From positions 1 through 63,847 of the IMG/VR virus record IMGVR_UViG_3300033145_001771: a stretch of DNA of 63,847 nucleotides. One strand, given 5' to 3'. The notes beneath the pieces were generated by a model, which was given only the letters and a program-made list of their open reading frames with translations, had not been told where the DNA came from and searched no databases. Numbering within the stretch: position 1 is the stretch's first letter; each line of letters starts with the position of its first letter. The position numbers and the translations under genes were made by a program. This DNA is from a virus. Positions 1 through 6,072 of the stretch are shown here, piece by piece.

Positions 1-40
1 GGGTACGACAAAAACCAAAAAGAATCTTGACGCATTGCTT
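1..40. repeat. Left copy of 40-bp terminal direct overlap
   Basis: The first 40 bases are identical to the last 40 (63808-63847). The methyltransferase reading frame stays open through both copies, so the repeat reads as an assembly overlap of a circular or circularly permuted molecule, not as a gene boundary. It could also be a short true terminal redundancy; the sequence alone cannot separate these. Confidence 0.9.
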
Positions 41-1072
41 GGTGGTCCGCAATTTTCAACGAAGGGCAAAGAATACTCATATCGAGGCAAATTCTCTGGT
101 CGTGAAGATGCCGAATCGTTTGGAAGTCCAAGGGCGAGGACGCAGAGGGCACGAAATAAGACGTTAATCGACCCCAATATTCGTGGATTACGACAGGCAC
201 CAGAGCCAAGTGAAGATGGTGCTTTTCATCCAATAGGCAAGAACCCAGGGGATGTTTATTTAAGCCCCAAATATATCGGCACAGATGGACATTCTAACAG
301 ACAGGGGCTCCAGCGTGAATTATCGTATCACGAGCAGAGAGTTCACGAAGTTGTTCAAACACAGGTCGCAGATTATTTAAAGAGACACATCGGCAAAGCA
401 CACTACAAGGTTTTAGATGATGTATTCGGCAAGCATAGATGGCGACACTGGATAAGAAAAGATTATAGTGGTGCGTGTTTACCGTCGCCAGAGGATTGGT
501 GGAAGCTCAAAGAGATTCTCGGTTTTGATGATGAATTAGACGAGATGATGACCGAGACTGTTTTGGTTGATAACACGATTAAATTTTCAAATAAGGGACG
601 TAATCCTGGTGACTTCTGGGCGATTAACACACAGCCGTTTTCGGGTCTACACTTTGCCGTGTATCCTGAATCATTGGTCGAGAGAATTATCAAGAGTTCG
701 TGTCCGCAGTGGGTATGTAAGAAGTGCGGGAAGCCGAGGGTGAGGATAGTAAAGAGCCCATATAAGGGAGGAACACATCATGGAGGCAAGCGAGAAGGAA
801 AAAACATTGATGGTAATTTAGACCCCAAAGCTTGTATATATCAAGGAGTGACAATTGGATGGACAGATTGTGGTTGTGACGGATTTGACCCTGGCATCGT
901 CCTCGACCCCTTCGCAGGTGCATTCACGACTGCGAAGGTTGCGAGGGATTTAGGACGCAGTTCGATTTCTATCGAGATTCAGCCGAAGTATTTGGAGATT
1001 GGTAAGAAACGTCTGAGAATTGGAGAGCAGTTGGATACGGGTATTGTAGACTATGAAATTATACGGCTTTAA
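1..1072 (+). CDS. DNA methyltransferase 3, C-terminal part (continues from 62996-63847)
   Basis: This is the distal portion of a 627-residue methyltransferase whose start lies at 62996 on the other side of the join. The frame is open from base 2. The part here carries a CxxC pair (WVCKKCGKPR) and the SAM-binding motif DPFAGAFTTA near the C-terminus, followed by a tail (RLRIGEQLDTG) closely resembling the end of the methyltransferase encoded at 61620-62999. The catalytic SPPY motif is in the other part. SPPY before the DPFxG motif is the beta-type order, and SPPY is commonly found in N4-cytosine enzymes. GC content is visibly higher than in most of the genome, which suggests later acquisition. 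Confidence 0.9.
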   Translation, partial: GTTKTKKNLDALLGGPQFSTKGKEYSYRGKFSGREDAESFGSPRARTQRARNKTLIDPNIRGLRQAPEPSEDGAFHPIGKNPGDVYLSPKYIGTDGHSNRQGLQRELSYHEQRVHEVVQTQVADYLKRHIGKAHYKVLDDVFGKHRWRHWIRKDYSGACLPSPEDWWKLKEILGFDDELDEMMTETVLVDNTIKFSNKGRNPGDFWAINTQPFSGLHFAVYPESLVERIIKSSCPQWVCKKCGKPRVRIVKSPYKGGTHHGGKREGKNIDGNLDPKACIYQGVTIGWTDCGCDGFDPGIVLDPFAGAFTTAKVARDLGRSSISIEIQPKYLEIGKKRLRIGEQLDTGIVDYEIIRL

Positions 1073-1100
1073 ACATATTCAAGAATTATTTGGAGCAAAG

Positions 1101-1110
1101 TATTTATAGT
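1101..1110 (+). promoter_or_regulatory. TATA-box promoter for small-gene operon
   Basis: AAAGTATTTATAGT lies about 36 bp before the ATG at 1144. The same AAGTATTTA-type box precedes the portal gene and PolB. It follows the stop of the methyltransferase operon and probably starts transcription of the small genes that follow. Confidence 0.5.
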
Positions 1111-1143
1111 AAAAGTTACTTTGAACTATAAGAGGTAAACAAA

Positions 1144-1317
1144 ATGGTGTTTGGAACGTTAAAATTAACCGAAAGACAATTAGCAAATTTACGTGCATTC
1201 TTAGTGCATTCGACATTGGGATGGAAAGAGGTAAAGCCTGGAACATTCACTGCTACTAACGAAATGGATGAGATGCTTGAGAAAATATATAAATTAGAAG
1301 AAGATATGGAGGCGTAG
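1144..1317 (+). CDS. Small hypothetical protein (57 aa)
   Basis: It is preceded by AGAGGT at 9 bp spacing and ends one base before the next ATG (TAG then ATG), so the two genes are translationally coupled. The protein begins MVFGTLKLTERQL and has an acidic, helical C-terminus. I recognise no family. Confidence 0.6.
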   Translation: MVFGTLKLTERQLANLRAFLVHSTLGWKEVKPGTFTATNEMDEMLEKIYKLEEDMEA

Positions 1318-1584
1318 ATGAAGATAGAGAGGAAAATGCCGTGCTTCAAATGCGAGCACAAATGTGCATTACCAGGAGACGCTCACATACAGTGCAGCAA
1401 TCCACCGGACAGGCAGGTTTTCGTTGATGAGGGGGGAGAGAAGGGAGCACAACAGGCAAAAGAAGTGATGGAGCAACTCAATGACAACGTCGTGATAAGG
1501 GTGGTCTGGCCCGGCAGCGGGATATTCCCGCTCTGTTACGATGGGCTAACTGTGCTGGACTGCTCTAATTTCAAGGAGTGCTAA
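1318..1584 (+). CDS. Small cysteine-rich hypothetical protein (88 aa)
   Basis: The N-terminal segment CFKCEHKCALPGDAHIQCS contains four closely spaced cysteines and a histidine, suggesting a metal-binding knuckle. More cysteines sit at the C-terminus (CYDG, CSNFKEC). The start abuts the previous stop. Function unknown. Confidence 0.65.
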   Translation: MKIERKMPCFKCEHKCALPGDAHIQCSNPPDRQVFVDEGGEKGAQQAKEVMEQLNDNVVIRVVWPGSGIFPLCYDGLTVLDCSNFKEC

Positions 1585-1610
1585 AGGTTGCGCGGGGCTG
1601 TCCCAAGTCG

Positions 1611-1740
1611 AGTAAGGTGTATCCTTACACAGATACACAGATGGCGGAATTTCGCATTACGAACGCTAAGACTACAGGGTATTAGGGGTTCTCGCTTTGG
1701 CAAACCCCGTTGAACCTGTAGTGGGCGAGATTCGTGATGT
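1611..1740 (+). ncRNA. Candidate pseudoknotted structured RNA 1
   Basis: There is no plus-strand gene here, but the segment holds nested long pairings: a hairpin GTGTATC/GATACAC (1617-1623 with 1632-1638), an outer stem CATTACGAA/TTCGTGATG (1655-1663 with 1731-1739, one G-U), an inner stem CTACAGG/CCTGTAG (1672-1678 with 1715-1721) and an apical stem GGGGTT/AACCCC (1685-1690 with 1703-1708). The apical-loop sequence TCTCGC (1690-1695) is complementary to GCGAGA (1725-1730) between the inner and outer 3' strands, making a pseudoknot. The topology resembles that described for twister ribozymes, and CTAA sits in the expected 5' internal loop, but I cannot confirm the conserved twister bases. Confidence 0.5.
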
Positions 1741-1781
1741 AAGATGTTGATGCAAATAAGAAATCTAATTAAAACCAACAG

Positions 1782-1790
1782 ATATATATA
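1782..1790 (+). promoter_or_regulatory. TATA-box promoter after RNA 1
   Basis: GATATATATACTATGAG at 1781-1797 is followed about 45 bp later by a GAGAGG ribosome site and the ATG at 1837. A nearly identical string (GTATATATACTATGA) precedes the gene at 58445. Confidence 0.45.
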
Positions 1791-1836
1791 CTATGAGAAC
1801 GACAATGACACGTGGAGGCATTAAAGAGAGGCTGAG

Positions 1837-1971
1837 ATGGTAGAACAAGAATATGATATCTTTGTCAAAATGATGCCGATAAGGGAATACACCATCCAAA
1901 TGAAGATAAAAAGCATAGAAAAGGGAAAGCCGCATCTCGTGGAAGTCGGAGATAATGTGGCGGTGGTGTAA
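1837..1971 (+). CDS. Small hypothetical protein (44 aa)
   Basis: It starts after the recurring initiation string AGAGAGGCTGAG-ATG. The product is a basic, mixed-charge peptide without recognised motifs. Its last five codons overlap the tRNA-like element at 1957-2011. Confidence 0.5.
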   Translation: MVEQEYDIFVKMMPIREYTIQMKIKSIEKGKPHLVEVGDNVAVV

Positions 1972-2011
1972 TGGTAACACTATGATGTGGGTTCAAGTCC
2001 TGCCCGCCACA
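1957..2011 (+). other. tRNA-like element lacking the anticodon arm
   Basis: A perfect 7-bp acceptor stem (1957-1963 with 2004-2010), a 4-bp D stem GTGT/ACAC with loop AATGGTA including the canonical GG, and a 5-bp T stem with loop TTCAAGT are present in tRNA order, with spacer TG between acceptor and D stem and discriminator A at 2011. Only five bases separate the D and T arms, so the whole anticodon stem-loop is missing (55 nt instead of about 73). It may be a decayed tRNA, a tRNA mimic or a processing signal. An amino acid identity cannot be assigned. Confidence 0.75.
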
Positions 2012-2042
2012 CTCGAAATGAACTGTATGAGGAGAGGCTGAG

Positions 2043-2273
2043 ATGAAGTATCATAATGTATGTCCTCAATGCATTGGAGAGAGGGATAGAGAAGATGGAT
2101 GGAGATTCGTGTTCGCAAGCCCTTCACGTAAAGTCAGATGCGAAATATGTAAGCGAAAGGTTAGACATTATTTCAGAAAACCAATGAGAGGCGAGATGAC
2201 AAAAACATGGGTTGATGCTATAAAATACATGAATTATAAAGAACGTATTGGACTATATAAATGGAGAGGGTGA
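2043..2273 (+). CDS. Zinc-ribbon small protein (76 aa)
   Basis: Two CxxC knuckles are present (CPQCIG and CEICKR) about 27 residues apart, as in a rubredoxin-like zinc ribbon. The C-terminal half is basic and aromatic. It starts after GAGAGGCTGAG-ATG. It may bind nucleic acid; the actual role is unknown. Confidence 0.65.
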   Translation: MKYHNVCPQCIGERDREDGWRFVFASPSRKVRCEICKRKVRHYFRKPMRGEMTKTWVDAIKYMNYKERIGLYKWRG

Positions 2274-2274
2274 G

Positions 2275-2367
2275 ATGAGGAAGGACGAGGAAGTGGTGGC
2301 GATACTCGAATGCCCTCATTGCCACAAGGATGTGTGTCTCGTGATGAAGAAGTCCAAGGGGGCATAG
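2275..2367 (+). CDS. CxxC mini-protein (30 aa)
   Basis: It starts after GAGAGGGTGAG-ATG, directly behind the previous stop. It contains one CPHCHKDVC motif, enough for a half zinc ribbon. Very short, but its start signal matches the rest of this series. Confidence 0.45.
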   Translation: MRKDEEVVAILECPHCHKDVCLVMKKSKGA

Positions 2368-2369
2368 AG

Positions 2370-2612
2370 ATGGCGGGCATTAAACACAAAAAAGTAAAAC
2401 CATACTCGGTAGAGGGTTTTGAATCTTTTGCAAAATTTTGTGAAAGCGACGAAAAGATGAGTGGGAAGAATACAACAAAAAGAGGAGAGGTTGAAATGAA
2501 GATAGGAGAAGAAAAAGCATTCGGAATAGTGTGCGGATGGGACGAAGAATTGGCTATGAAAATCACGAAAGTCATAGCAGAGCATAGACGAAAGGAGAGG
2601 TTGAGAACATGA
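2370..2612 (+). CDS. Small hypothetical protein (80 aa)
   Basis: The ATG at 2370 follows the stop of the upstream mini-gene by 2 bp. A second in-frame ATG at 2497 (MKIGEEKAFG) is itself preceded by GGAGAGGTTGAA, the local initiation string, so a shorter 38-residue product may also be made or may once have been a separate gene. No family recognised. Confidence 0.55.
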   Translation: MAGIKHKKVKPYSVEGFESFAKFCESDEKMSGKNTTKRGEVEMKIGEEKAFGIVCGWDEELAMKITKVIAEHRRKERLRT

Positions 2613-2692
2613 AAACCATTTGCCCGTACTGTTACAAAGTCGTGGTCGTTGGTCAACTACACTTATGTGGCGGTCAAGAGAGGAGAGGCTGA
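2609..2692 (+). CDS. CxxC mini-protein (27 aa)
   Basis: ATGA overlap with the upstream stop and the string GGAGAGGTTGAG upstream support translation. It encodes MKTICPYCYK followed by LHLCGG, a possible three-cysteine metal site. Confidence 0.4.
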   Translation: MKTICPYCYKVVVVGQLHLCGGQERRG

Positions 2693-2693
2693 G

Positions 2694-2807
2694 ATGAAGA
2701 AGAAATACCCAATCGTTCCGATAAAACATCCTTCACCAGATGACTTTGAGATTGGAAGGCGGAAAGTGCTTGGCTTAAAAAAGAAGAGTAAGGAGAGGTT
2801 GAGATGA
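2694..2807 (+). CDS. Basic mini-protein (37 aa)
   Basis: Preceded by GGAGAGGCTGAG-ATG. The product is lysine/arginine-rich (KKKYPIVPIKH, GLKKKSKERLR) without cysteines. It overlaps the next gene by ATGA. Confidence 0.4.
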   Translation: MKKKYPIVPIKHPSPDDFEIGRRKVLGLKKKSKERLR

Positions 2808-2911
2808 AGGAATACATGTCTATACGCCCTGCTAAAGGAACATGTTGCCCAGAGATGAAAATAGTTGATGGAGTGTGTCAAGGATGTGGACACGTATATG
2901 AGGAGGGTTGA
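2804..2911 (+). CDS. Zinc-ribbon mini-protein (35 aa)
   Basis: ATGA overlap with the previous gene and GGAGAGGTTGAG upstream. It contains TCCPEM and CQGCGH, two cysteine pairs compatible with one zinc site. Confidence 0.5.
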   Translation: MKEYMSIRPAKGTCCPEMKIVDGVCQGCGHVYEEG

Positions 2912-2913
2912 GT

Positions 2914-2970
2914 ATGAGTAAAAGATGTATATGCAAACCATCGTGTGATTGTGGTTATCAACCATGGTAG
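2914..2970 (+). CDS. Cysteine-rich peptide (18 aa), doubtful
   Basis: A short frame after GAGGGTTGAGT-ATG encodes MSKRCICKPSCDCGYQPW with four cysteines. Its start signal fits the series, but it overlaps the GTG-started frame at 2945 and is too short to be sure of. Confidence 0.25.
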   Translation: MSKRCICKPSCDCGYQPW

Positions 2971-3163
2971 AGACCGACATACGCAAAAAATTAAGGAGAG
3001 AATTGAGGAGTTGGACAAAAAAGAAAGAGCGTTTAGAAAGTATGTAACTGAAACTTTAGAATCTGGTAAACTAATTAATATAACATCGGATGAATTCAAC
3101 AGCACACTCCACGATATATATGTTGCTAGATATGAACTCAAAAAATTACTGAAGGATGGATAG
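2945..3163 (+). CDS. Coiled-coil small protein (72 aa)
   Basis: It begins with a GTG. The charged heptad-like stretch KIKERIEELDKKERAFRKYV is followed by a second helix ending ELKKLLKDG. The start is uncertain because it overlaps the preceding peptide. Unknown function. Confidence 0.5.
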   Translation: MIVVINHGRDRHTQKIKERIEELDKKERAFRKYVTETLESGKLINITSDEFNSTLHDIYVARYELKKLLKDG

Positions 3164-3165
3164 TC

Positions 3166-3378
3166 ATGTCTGAGATTCTAACGAACATCAACGTCTTATG
3201 TCCTATATGCAAGTCAAAATTAAAAGTTAAATTTTATACATTTTATGACCATGATGGTGAAATTTCAGACGTTGAGATAGAACACAATTGCCCCAAAGGA
3301 TGCCTTTACGATGAGGGACAGATTAAGCAGATTGAAAGTGAAATTGATAAGCAATTAGGAGATATGGCTAAAGATTAA
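3166..3378 (+). CDS. Zinc-binding small protein (70 aa)
   Basis: CPICKSK near the N-terminus and HNCPKGC later form a likely zinc site, followed by an acidic helix. It lies two bases after the previous stop. Unknown function. Confidence 0.6.
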   Translation: MSEILTNINVLCPICKSKLKVKFYTFYDHDGEISDVEIEHNCPKGCLYDEGQIKQIESEIDKQLGDMAKD

Positions 3379-3394
3379 ACTTTGGGTGTATCAC

Positions 3395-3559
3395 ATGAAC
3401 CAAATTTTTATCTGCTCAATCTGTTATAAGGAAAGGCAAGAGATAGTCATAAAAGAATCTGAAGATGAGATGAAGGAGCATATGCAGGAGGAACATAACA
3501 TATCGGATTACAAAAATGTTGAAGTTGGAATTAGATTGGGAGGGGGATTTGCAGCATGA
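3395..3559 (+). CDS. C2H2-type zinc-finger protein (54 aa)
   Basis: CSIC near the start and H-x4-H (HMQEEH) after a helical spacer give a classical C2H2 arrangement. It could bind DNA or protein. It overlaps the next gene by ATGA. Confidence 0.55.
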   Translation: MNQIFICSICYKERQEIVIKESEDEMKEHMQEEHNISDYKNVEVGIRLGGGFAA

Positions 3560-3678
3560 GAGGAGAAGGACCGAATCTTACGATTGTTTGTGATTGGTGC
3601 GGTTGTGTGTATAAAGGGCAAGTTAATGATATATGTCCAAATTGTTTTTACGAAGGAGAGAAACAGAATGAAATTTAA
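3556..3678 (+). CDS. Zinc-ribbon mini-protein (40 aa)
   Basis: CDWCGC and CPNC are spaced 13 residues apart, a compact zinc ribbon. It overlaps its neighbours at both ends, which supports one polycistronic message. Confidence 0.55.
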   Translation: MRGEGPNLTIVCDWCGCVYKGQVNDICPNCFYEGEKQNEI

Positions 3679-3952
3679 GTTGTTCAATAAGAGTAAGAGG
3701 AGAGAAGATTTGGAATATTTTAATGGAAATTTTTTAGTTATGGTTGCCTCTGCGGAAGGAAATCTTATTTTTGTTGGTGATAAAATAAGCTATATTACAT
3801 CTAATGGTGAATCTGGTTATTTGTTATCAAACAAAACAGGTGATATTTTTACATTCCCTTACGATAAAGTAATTTGTGTACAAAATTTGTCTGATAAAAC
3901 TTGGAAGAGATTGACAAGGGACAAATCTAAAAATAGCGCGGTATTTGGGTAA
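3668..3952 (+). CDS. Small hypothetical protein (94 aa), beta-rich
   Basis: The ATG at 3668 follows AAGGAGAGAAACAG, so I prefer it over upstream starts. The protein has a basic start (MKFKLFNKSKRRED) and alternating hydrophobic strands (FLVMVASAEGNLIFVGD, YDKVICVQNL), suggesting a small beta-barrel. No family recognised. Confidence 0.6.
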   Translation: MKFKLFNKSKRREDLEYFNGNFLVMVASAEGNLIFVGDKISYITSNGESGYLLSNKTGDIFTFPYDKVICVQNLSDKTWKRLTRDKSKNSAVFG

Positions 3953-3973
3953 TCAAAAATTATTAATAAAAAG

Positions 3974-3984
3974 GTTTAAATATT
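3974..3984 (+). promoter_or_regulatory. TATA-like promoter before RNA 2
   Basis: AAGGTTTAAATATTATC lies about 50 bp upstream of the structured RNA. A second TATA-like string (CATATATAAAGG) is at 3993-4004. A ribosome-site-like GGAGAGGTGAAAT follows but has no reading frame behind it. Confidence 0.4.
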
Positions 3985-4032
3985 ATCAGGTTCATATATA
4001 AAGGAGAGGTGAAATAAAAGGTTTGAGAGGAC

Positions 4033-4167
4033 TCCTTCAATCAGGCTAAAATGGCGTTACCGTGTAACTTGCCTCCCGCAAGCTTTTCTGAGTTCGCAAA
4101 TTATATGCTACATTGAAAATCACCCAGCGAACTGAAACACGGGATGGCTCTAGCATACTGGTTGAGG
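4033..4167 (+). ncRNA. Candidate pseudoknotted structured RNA 2
   Basis: No gene covers this stretch. Pairings seen: closing stem CTTCAATCAG/CTGGTTGAGG (4035-4044 with 4158-4167, G-U tolerant), GTTAC/GTAAC (4056-4060 with 4064-4068), CTTGC/GCAAG (4068-4072 with 4078-4082), AGTTCGC/GCGAACT (4091-4097 with 4127-4133) and TATGCTA/TAGCATA (4104-4110 with 4151-4157). The last two cross each other, an H-type pseudoknot with two perfect 7-bp helices. CCGTGT (4060-4065) can alternatively pair with ACACGG (4137-4142), so the RNA may switch conformations. It sits just upstream of a zinc-ribbon gene and could be a cis-regulator or a stable RNA. Confidence 0.5.
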
Positions 4168-4186
4168 GGAAATAGAAGTGGTCAAA

Positions 4187-4321
4187 ATGGTAACAATAAC
4201 AGAATGTGGAAATTGCGGATACAAGTTTATCCGAGAAGGAAAGTATACAGATGTTGGGTACTGTCCATACTGCAGCAGTAATTATCTAGTTGAGGGTATT
4301 AGGGTTAAAAAGTCAGCATGA
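4187..4321 (+). CDS. Zinc-ribbon protein (44 aa)
   Basis: CGNCGYKF and CPYCSSNY knuckles 18 residues apart form a typical small zinc ribbon. It begins 20 bp after the structured RNA and may be controlled by it. Confidence 0.6.
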   Translation: MVTITECGNCGYKFIREGKYTDVGYCPYCSSNYLVEGIRVKKSA

Positions 4322-4617
4322 TAGGTTGTTATGAAGTTTTGTCAGTGTTTTTGTGTTTTTAATAAGATGAGAGTAAAGAGTTATAGACGAGATTAGACTG
4401 CCATATATAGTGATAATAATTAGAGGCTTTTATTGGGGGAATTGTGGATATGTGAGGTTGTGTGTGATTCTAAGAATAAAGGCGCAGGACTTTGTTTTGT
4501 GGTATAGAGGTTAAGTGAGTATTATAGTATATGGATTAAATAAATAGATGGAATTAAGTAGAGATAATAATACTGCAGCAATTTTAACTATCCCCTCTAT
4601 TTAACCCCCTTTGCGCT
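4322..4617. other. AT-rich intergenic region before the packaging operon
   Basis: About 296 bases without a credible gene. It is unusually rich in G and T on this strand and ends with a pyrimidine-rich tract (CCCCTCTATTTAACCCCC) just before the terminase start. I saw no clear TATA box or long hairpin; a packaging or cos/pac signal near the terminase genes is possible but unproven. Confidence 0.3.
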
Positions 4618-5184
4618 ATGCCTAAACTACTAAACCCGCCGGAAACAATACAGCGCCAAATCAAACAGGTAGTATATGAGCCACGCTGTAAAGTATGCAG
4701 CTCTCCAAATAGGGAAGACTATGAATCTCTGAGAATAACAGGCACCAGCCTCAATGAATTATCCAGGATTGCGCAGCGCGAGTATAACGAAAAGATAAGC
4801 GTTCCCTCCTTTATGGGCCATATGAAAAACCATATGGTCGTTATCGAAGGTATTTCTGAGGATGCGCTGAAATCAGAAAAAGACAGGCTGGATTTAGATG
4901 ATATTATAAAAAGCAATCTGGACTTGGAGCGCAAGCTTGTTGAGCAATTGGTTCAGGGGGATATCACAGAAGCAAGTATAGTTAATGCTACGAAAGCCTT
5001 GCTGACAGAGATAAGACTCACAATCGATATGCTATATAGACTGCGCACCGATAAGTTCAAATCAGAAGTTAATATGCAGGCGATTGTTCCAACTATTATA
5101 GAGTTAATTGAGGACGTTCCAAAAGACGTTAAGATACAGATGATTGAGAAACTTAAAAAGATGAAGCTGGTGAACGTAAGGTGA
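4618..5184 (+). CDS. terS: Probable terminase small subunit (188 aa)
   Basis: Position directly before the packaging genes, length and architecture fit a small terminase subunit, which recognises viral DNA and regulates the large subunit. The N-terminal third has CKVC with a downstream H-x3-H and a helix-turn-helix-like segment (ITGTSLNELSRIAQREYNEKIS); the middle and C-terminus are helical and charged, suited to oligomerisation. No catalytic motif is expected. The assignment is by context and domain plan; it could also be another DNA-binding regulator. Confidence 0.6.
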   Translation: MPKLLNPPETIQRQIKQVVYEPRCKVCSSPNREDYESLRITGTSLNELSRIAQREYNEKISVPSFMGHMKNHMVVIEGISEDALKSEKDRLDLDDIIKSNLDLERKLVEQLVQGDITEASIVNATKALLTEIRLTIDMLYRLRTDKFKSEVNMQAIVPTIIELIEDVPKDVKIQMIEKLKKMKLVNVR

Positions 5185-5558
5185 TTCTATGAGCGCAGGT
5201 AGAAATTGGGAGCGCAGTTGGATTCTAATAAGTGCTTATGTCTTCTAATATGGAAAGTGCGCCGGGAAGGTATGTAGATAACAAGCAGGGTCTATGTATG
5301 GGAGGAGGAGCGCTGTATCTCCTAAGATGGAAATTGAATTGGATGTAGTTTGTATATAGGGTGAGGAGTTGGTTTTTTGGTTTGTCCCGTTTTGAAATTT
5401 TACTGGGTGGGGGTCTGATAAAATAGCTAAGTATACACTAAATATAACTATTAAATTTAACTTCAACCCCACTTTTACCCTTCTACCCCTAGGGTATAAG
5501 CATCCAAAATACCTGAGAAATACAACTACACGCCGACCCTCTTGGGTTAGGTGGTAAA
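5185..5558. other. Intergenic region between small terminase and packaging genes
   Basis: No convincing gene in 374 bases. The first part is G-rich with only very short frames; the second part contains copy E of the dispersed intergenic repeat, starting at about 5460, with the palindrome ACCCCTAGGGT. Confidence 0.5.
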
Positions 5559-5610
5559 ATGAAAAAACCAGAAACACCCGATGCGCTCTTGGATTTCATA
5601 GAAAAACTAG
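5460..5610 (+). repeat. Dispersed intergenic repeat, copy E
   Basis: This copy shows the family landmarks in order: a pyrimidine-rich lead-in, ACCCCTAGGGTATAAGCAT, an ACGCCGACC...CTCTTGGGTT block, and a second block CGATGCGCTCTTGGATTT. The last block falls inside the start of the gene at 5559, so the right-hand limit is uncertain. Orientation matches transcription. Confidence 0.55.
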
Positions 5611-5738
5611 GAAAATGTTTGTCAGGAAACCACACAATCTTTCTAAGTAAAAGACATTTCTGGGGAAAATACACAACATTTGATGAAACTAGCAGAAAAG
5701 CCTTAATCCAATCTCTAAACTTTTTCAAATTGATATGA
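5559..5738 (+). CDS. Small hypothetical protein (59 aa)
   Basis: Preceded by AGGTGG at 4-5 bp. It encodes a mixed helical protein without known motifs. The first codons overlap the end of repeat copy E, so the gene may have a secondary origin. It overlaps the next gene by ATGA. Confidence 0.5.
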   Translation: MKKPETPDALLDFIEKLGKCLSGNHTIFLSKRHFWGKYTTFDETSRKALIQSLNFFKLI

Positions 5739-5863
5739 AATACTGTAACATATGCAAAAGGAGAAAACATTGTCCATTTAAAGAGTTGATATTTTGTACA
5801 AACTTCATACCTGATTTGATTGAAATGTCAGGTAGAATTAAAAGGCCAGAGGAAACATGGTAA
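5735..5863 (+). CDS. Cysteine-rich small protein (42 aa)
   Basis: CNICKRRKHCPF and a further cysteine (FCTNF) suggest one metal site. It overlaps the preceding gene by 4 bp and the histone gene by 7 bp, tying it to the packaging operon. Confidence 0.55.
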   Translation: MKYCNICKRRKHCPFKELIFCTNFIPDLIEMSGRIKRPEETW

Positions 5864-6072
5864 GGTTATCACTTACAACAATCAGACGCATAATGAAAGA
5901 TAATAGTGAGATAGGTGATATAAATCCTGATGCTGTTGTAGCGATGAGGGATATCTTAGAGGAGATAGTTAGCAGAATTGTGCCTCAAGCTAATTTATTG
6001 GCTCGACATGCAGGTAGAAAAAGACTATGGCCTGAAGATATCAAATTAGCATATAAACGGATGAAGTGGTAA
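5857..6072 (+). CDS. Archaeal-type histone (71 aa)
   Basis: The single histone fold is complete: a short N-terminal strand (LSLTTIRRIMKDNS), a long central helix (DAVVAMRDILEEIVSRIVPQANLLARHAG) and the diagnostic RKRLWPEDIKLA loop-helix, matching HMf-like histones in length and pattern. Archaeal histones wrap DNA as dimers or longer filaments. The gene overlaps the upstream small gene by 7 bp and the large terminase by 7 bp, so it is made with the packaging machinery. A role in compacting viral DNA before or during packaging is inference. Confidence 0.9.
   Translation: MVRLSLTTIRRIMKDNSEIGDINPDAVVAMRDILEEIVSRIVPQANLLARHAGRKRLWPEDIKLAYKRMKW

Noticed and set aside
1581-1778. Minus-strand frame over RNA 1
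   Set aside because: No ribosome site, low-quality composition and antisense to the operon; the RNA structure explains the sequence better.
4091-4157. Possible HDV-like ribozyme (order of pairings and a GGATGGCT string resemble HDV)
   Set aside because: No P3 or P4 helix and no matching catalytic context after GGC; only the crossing of two helices agrees.
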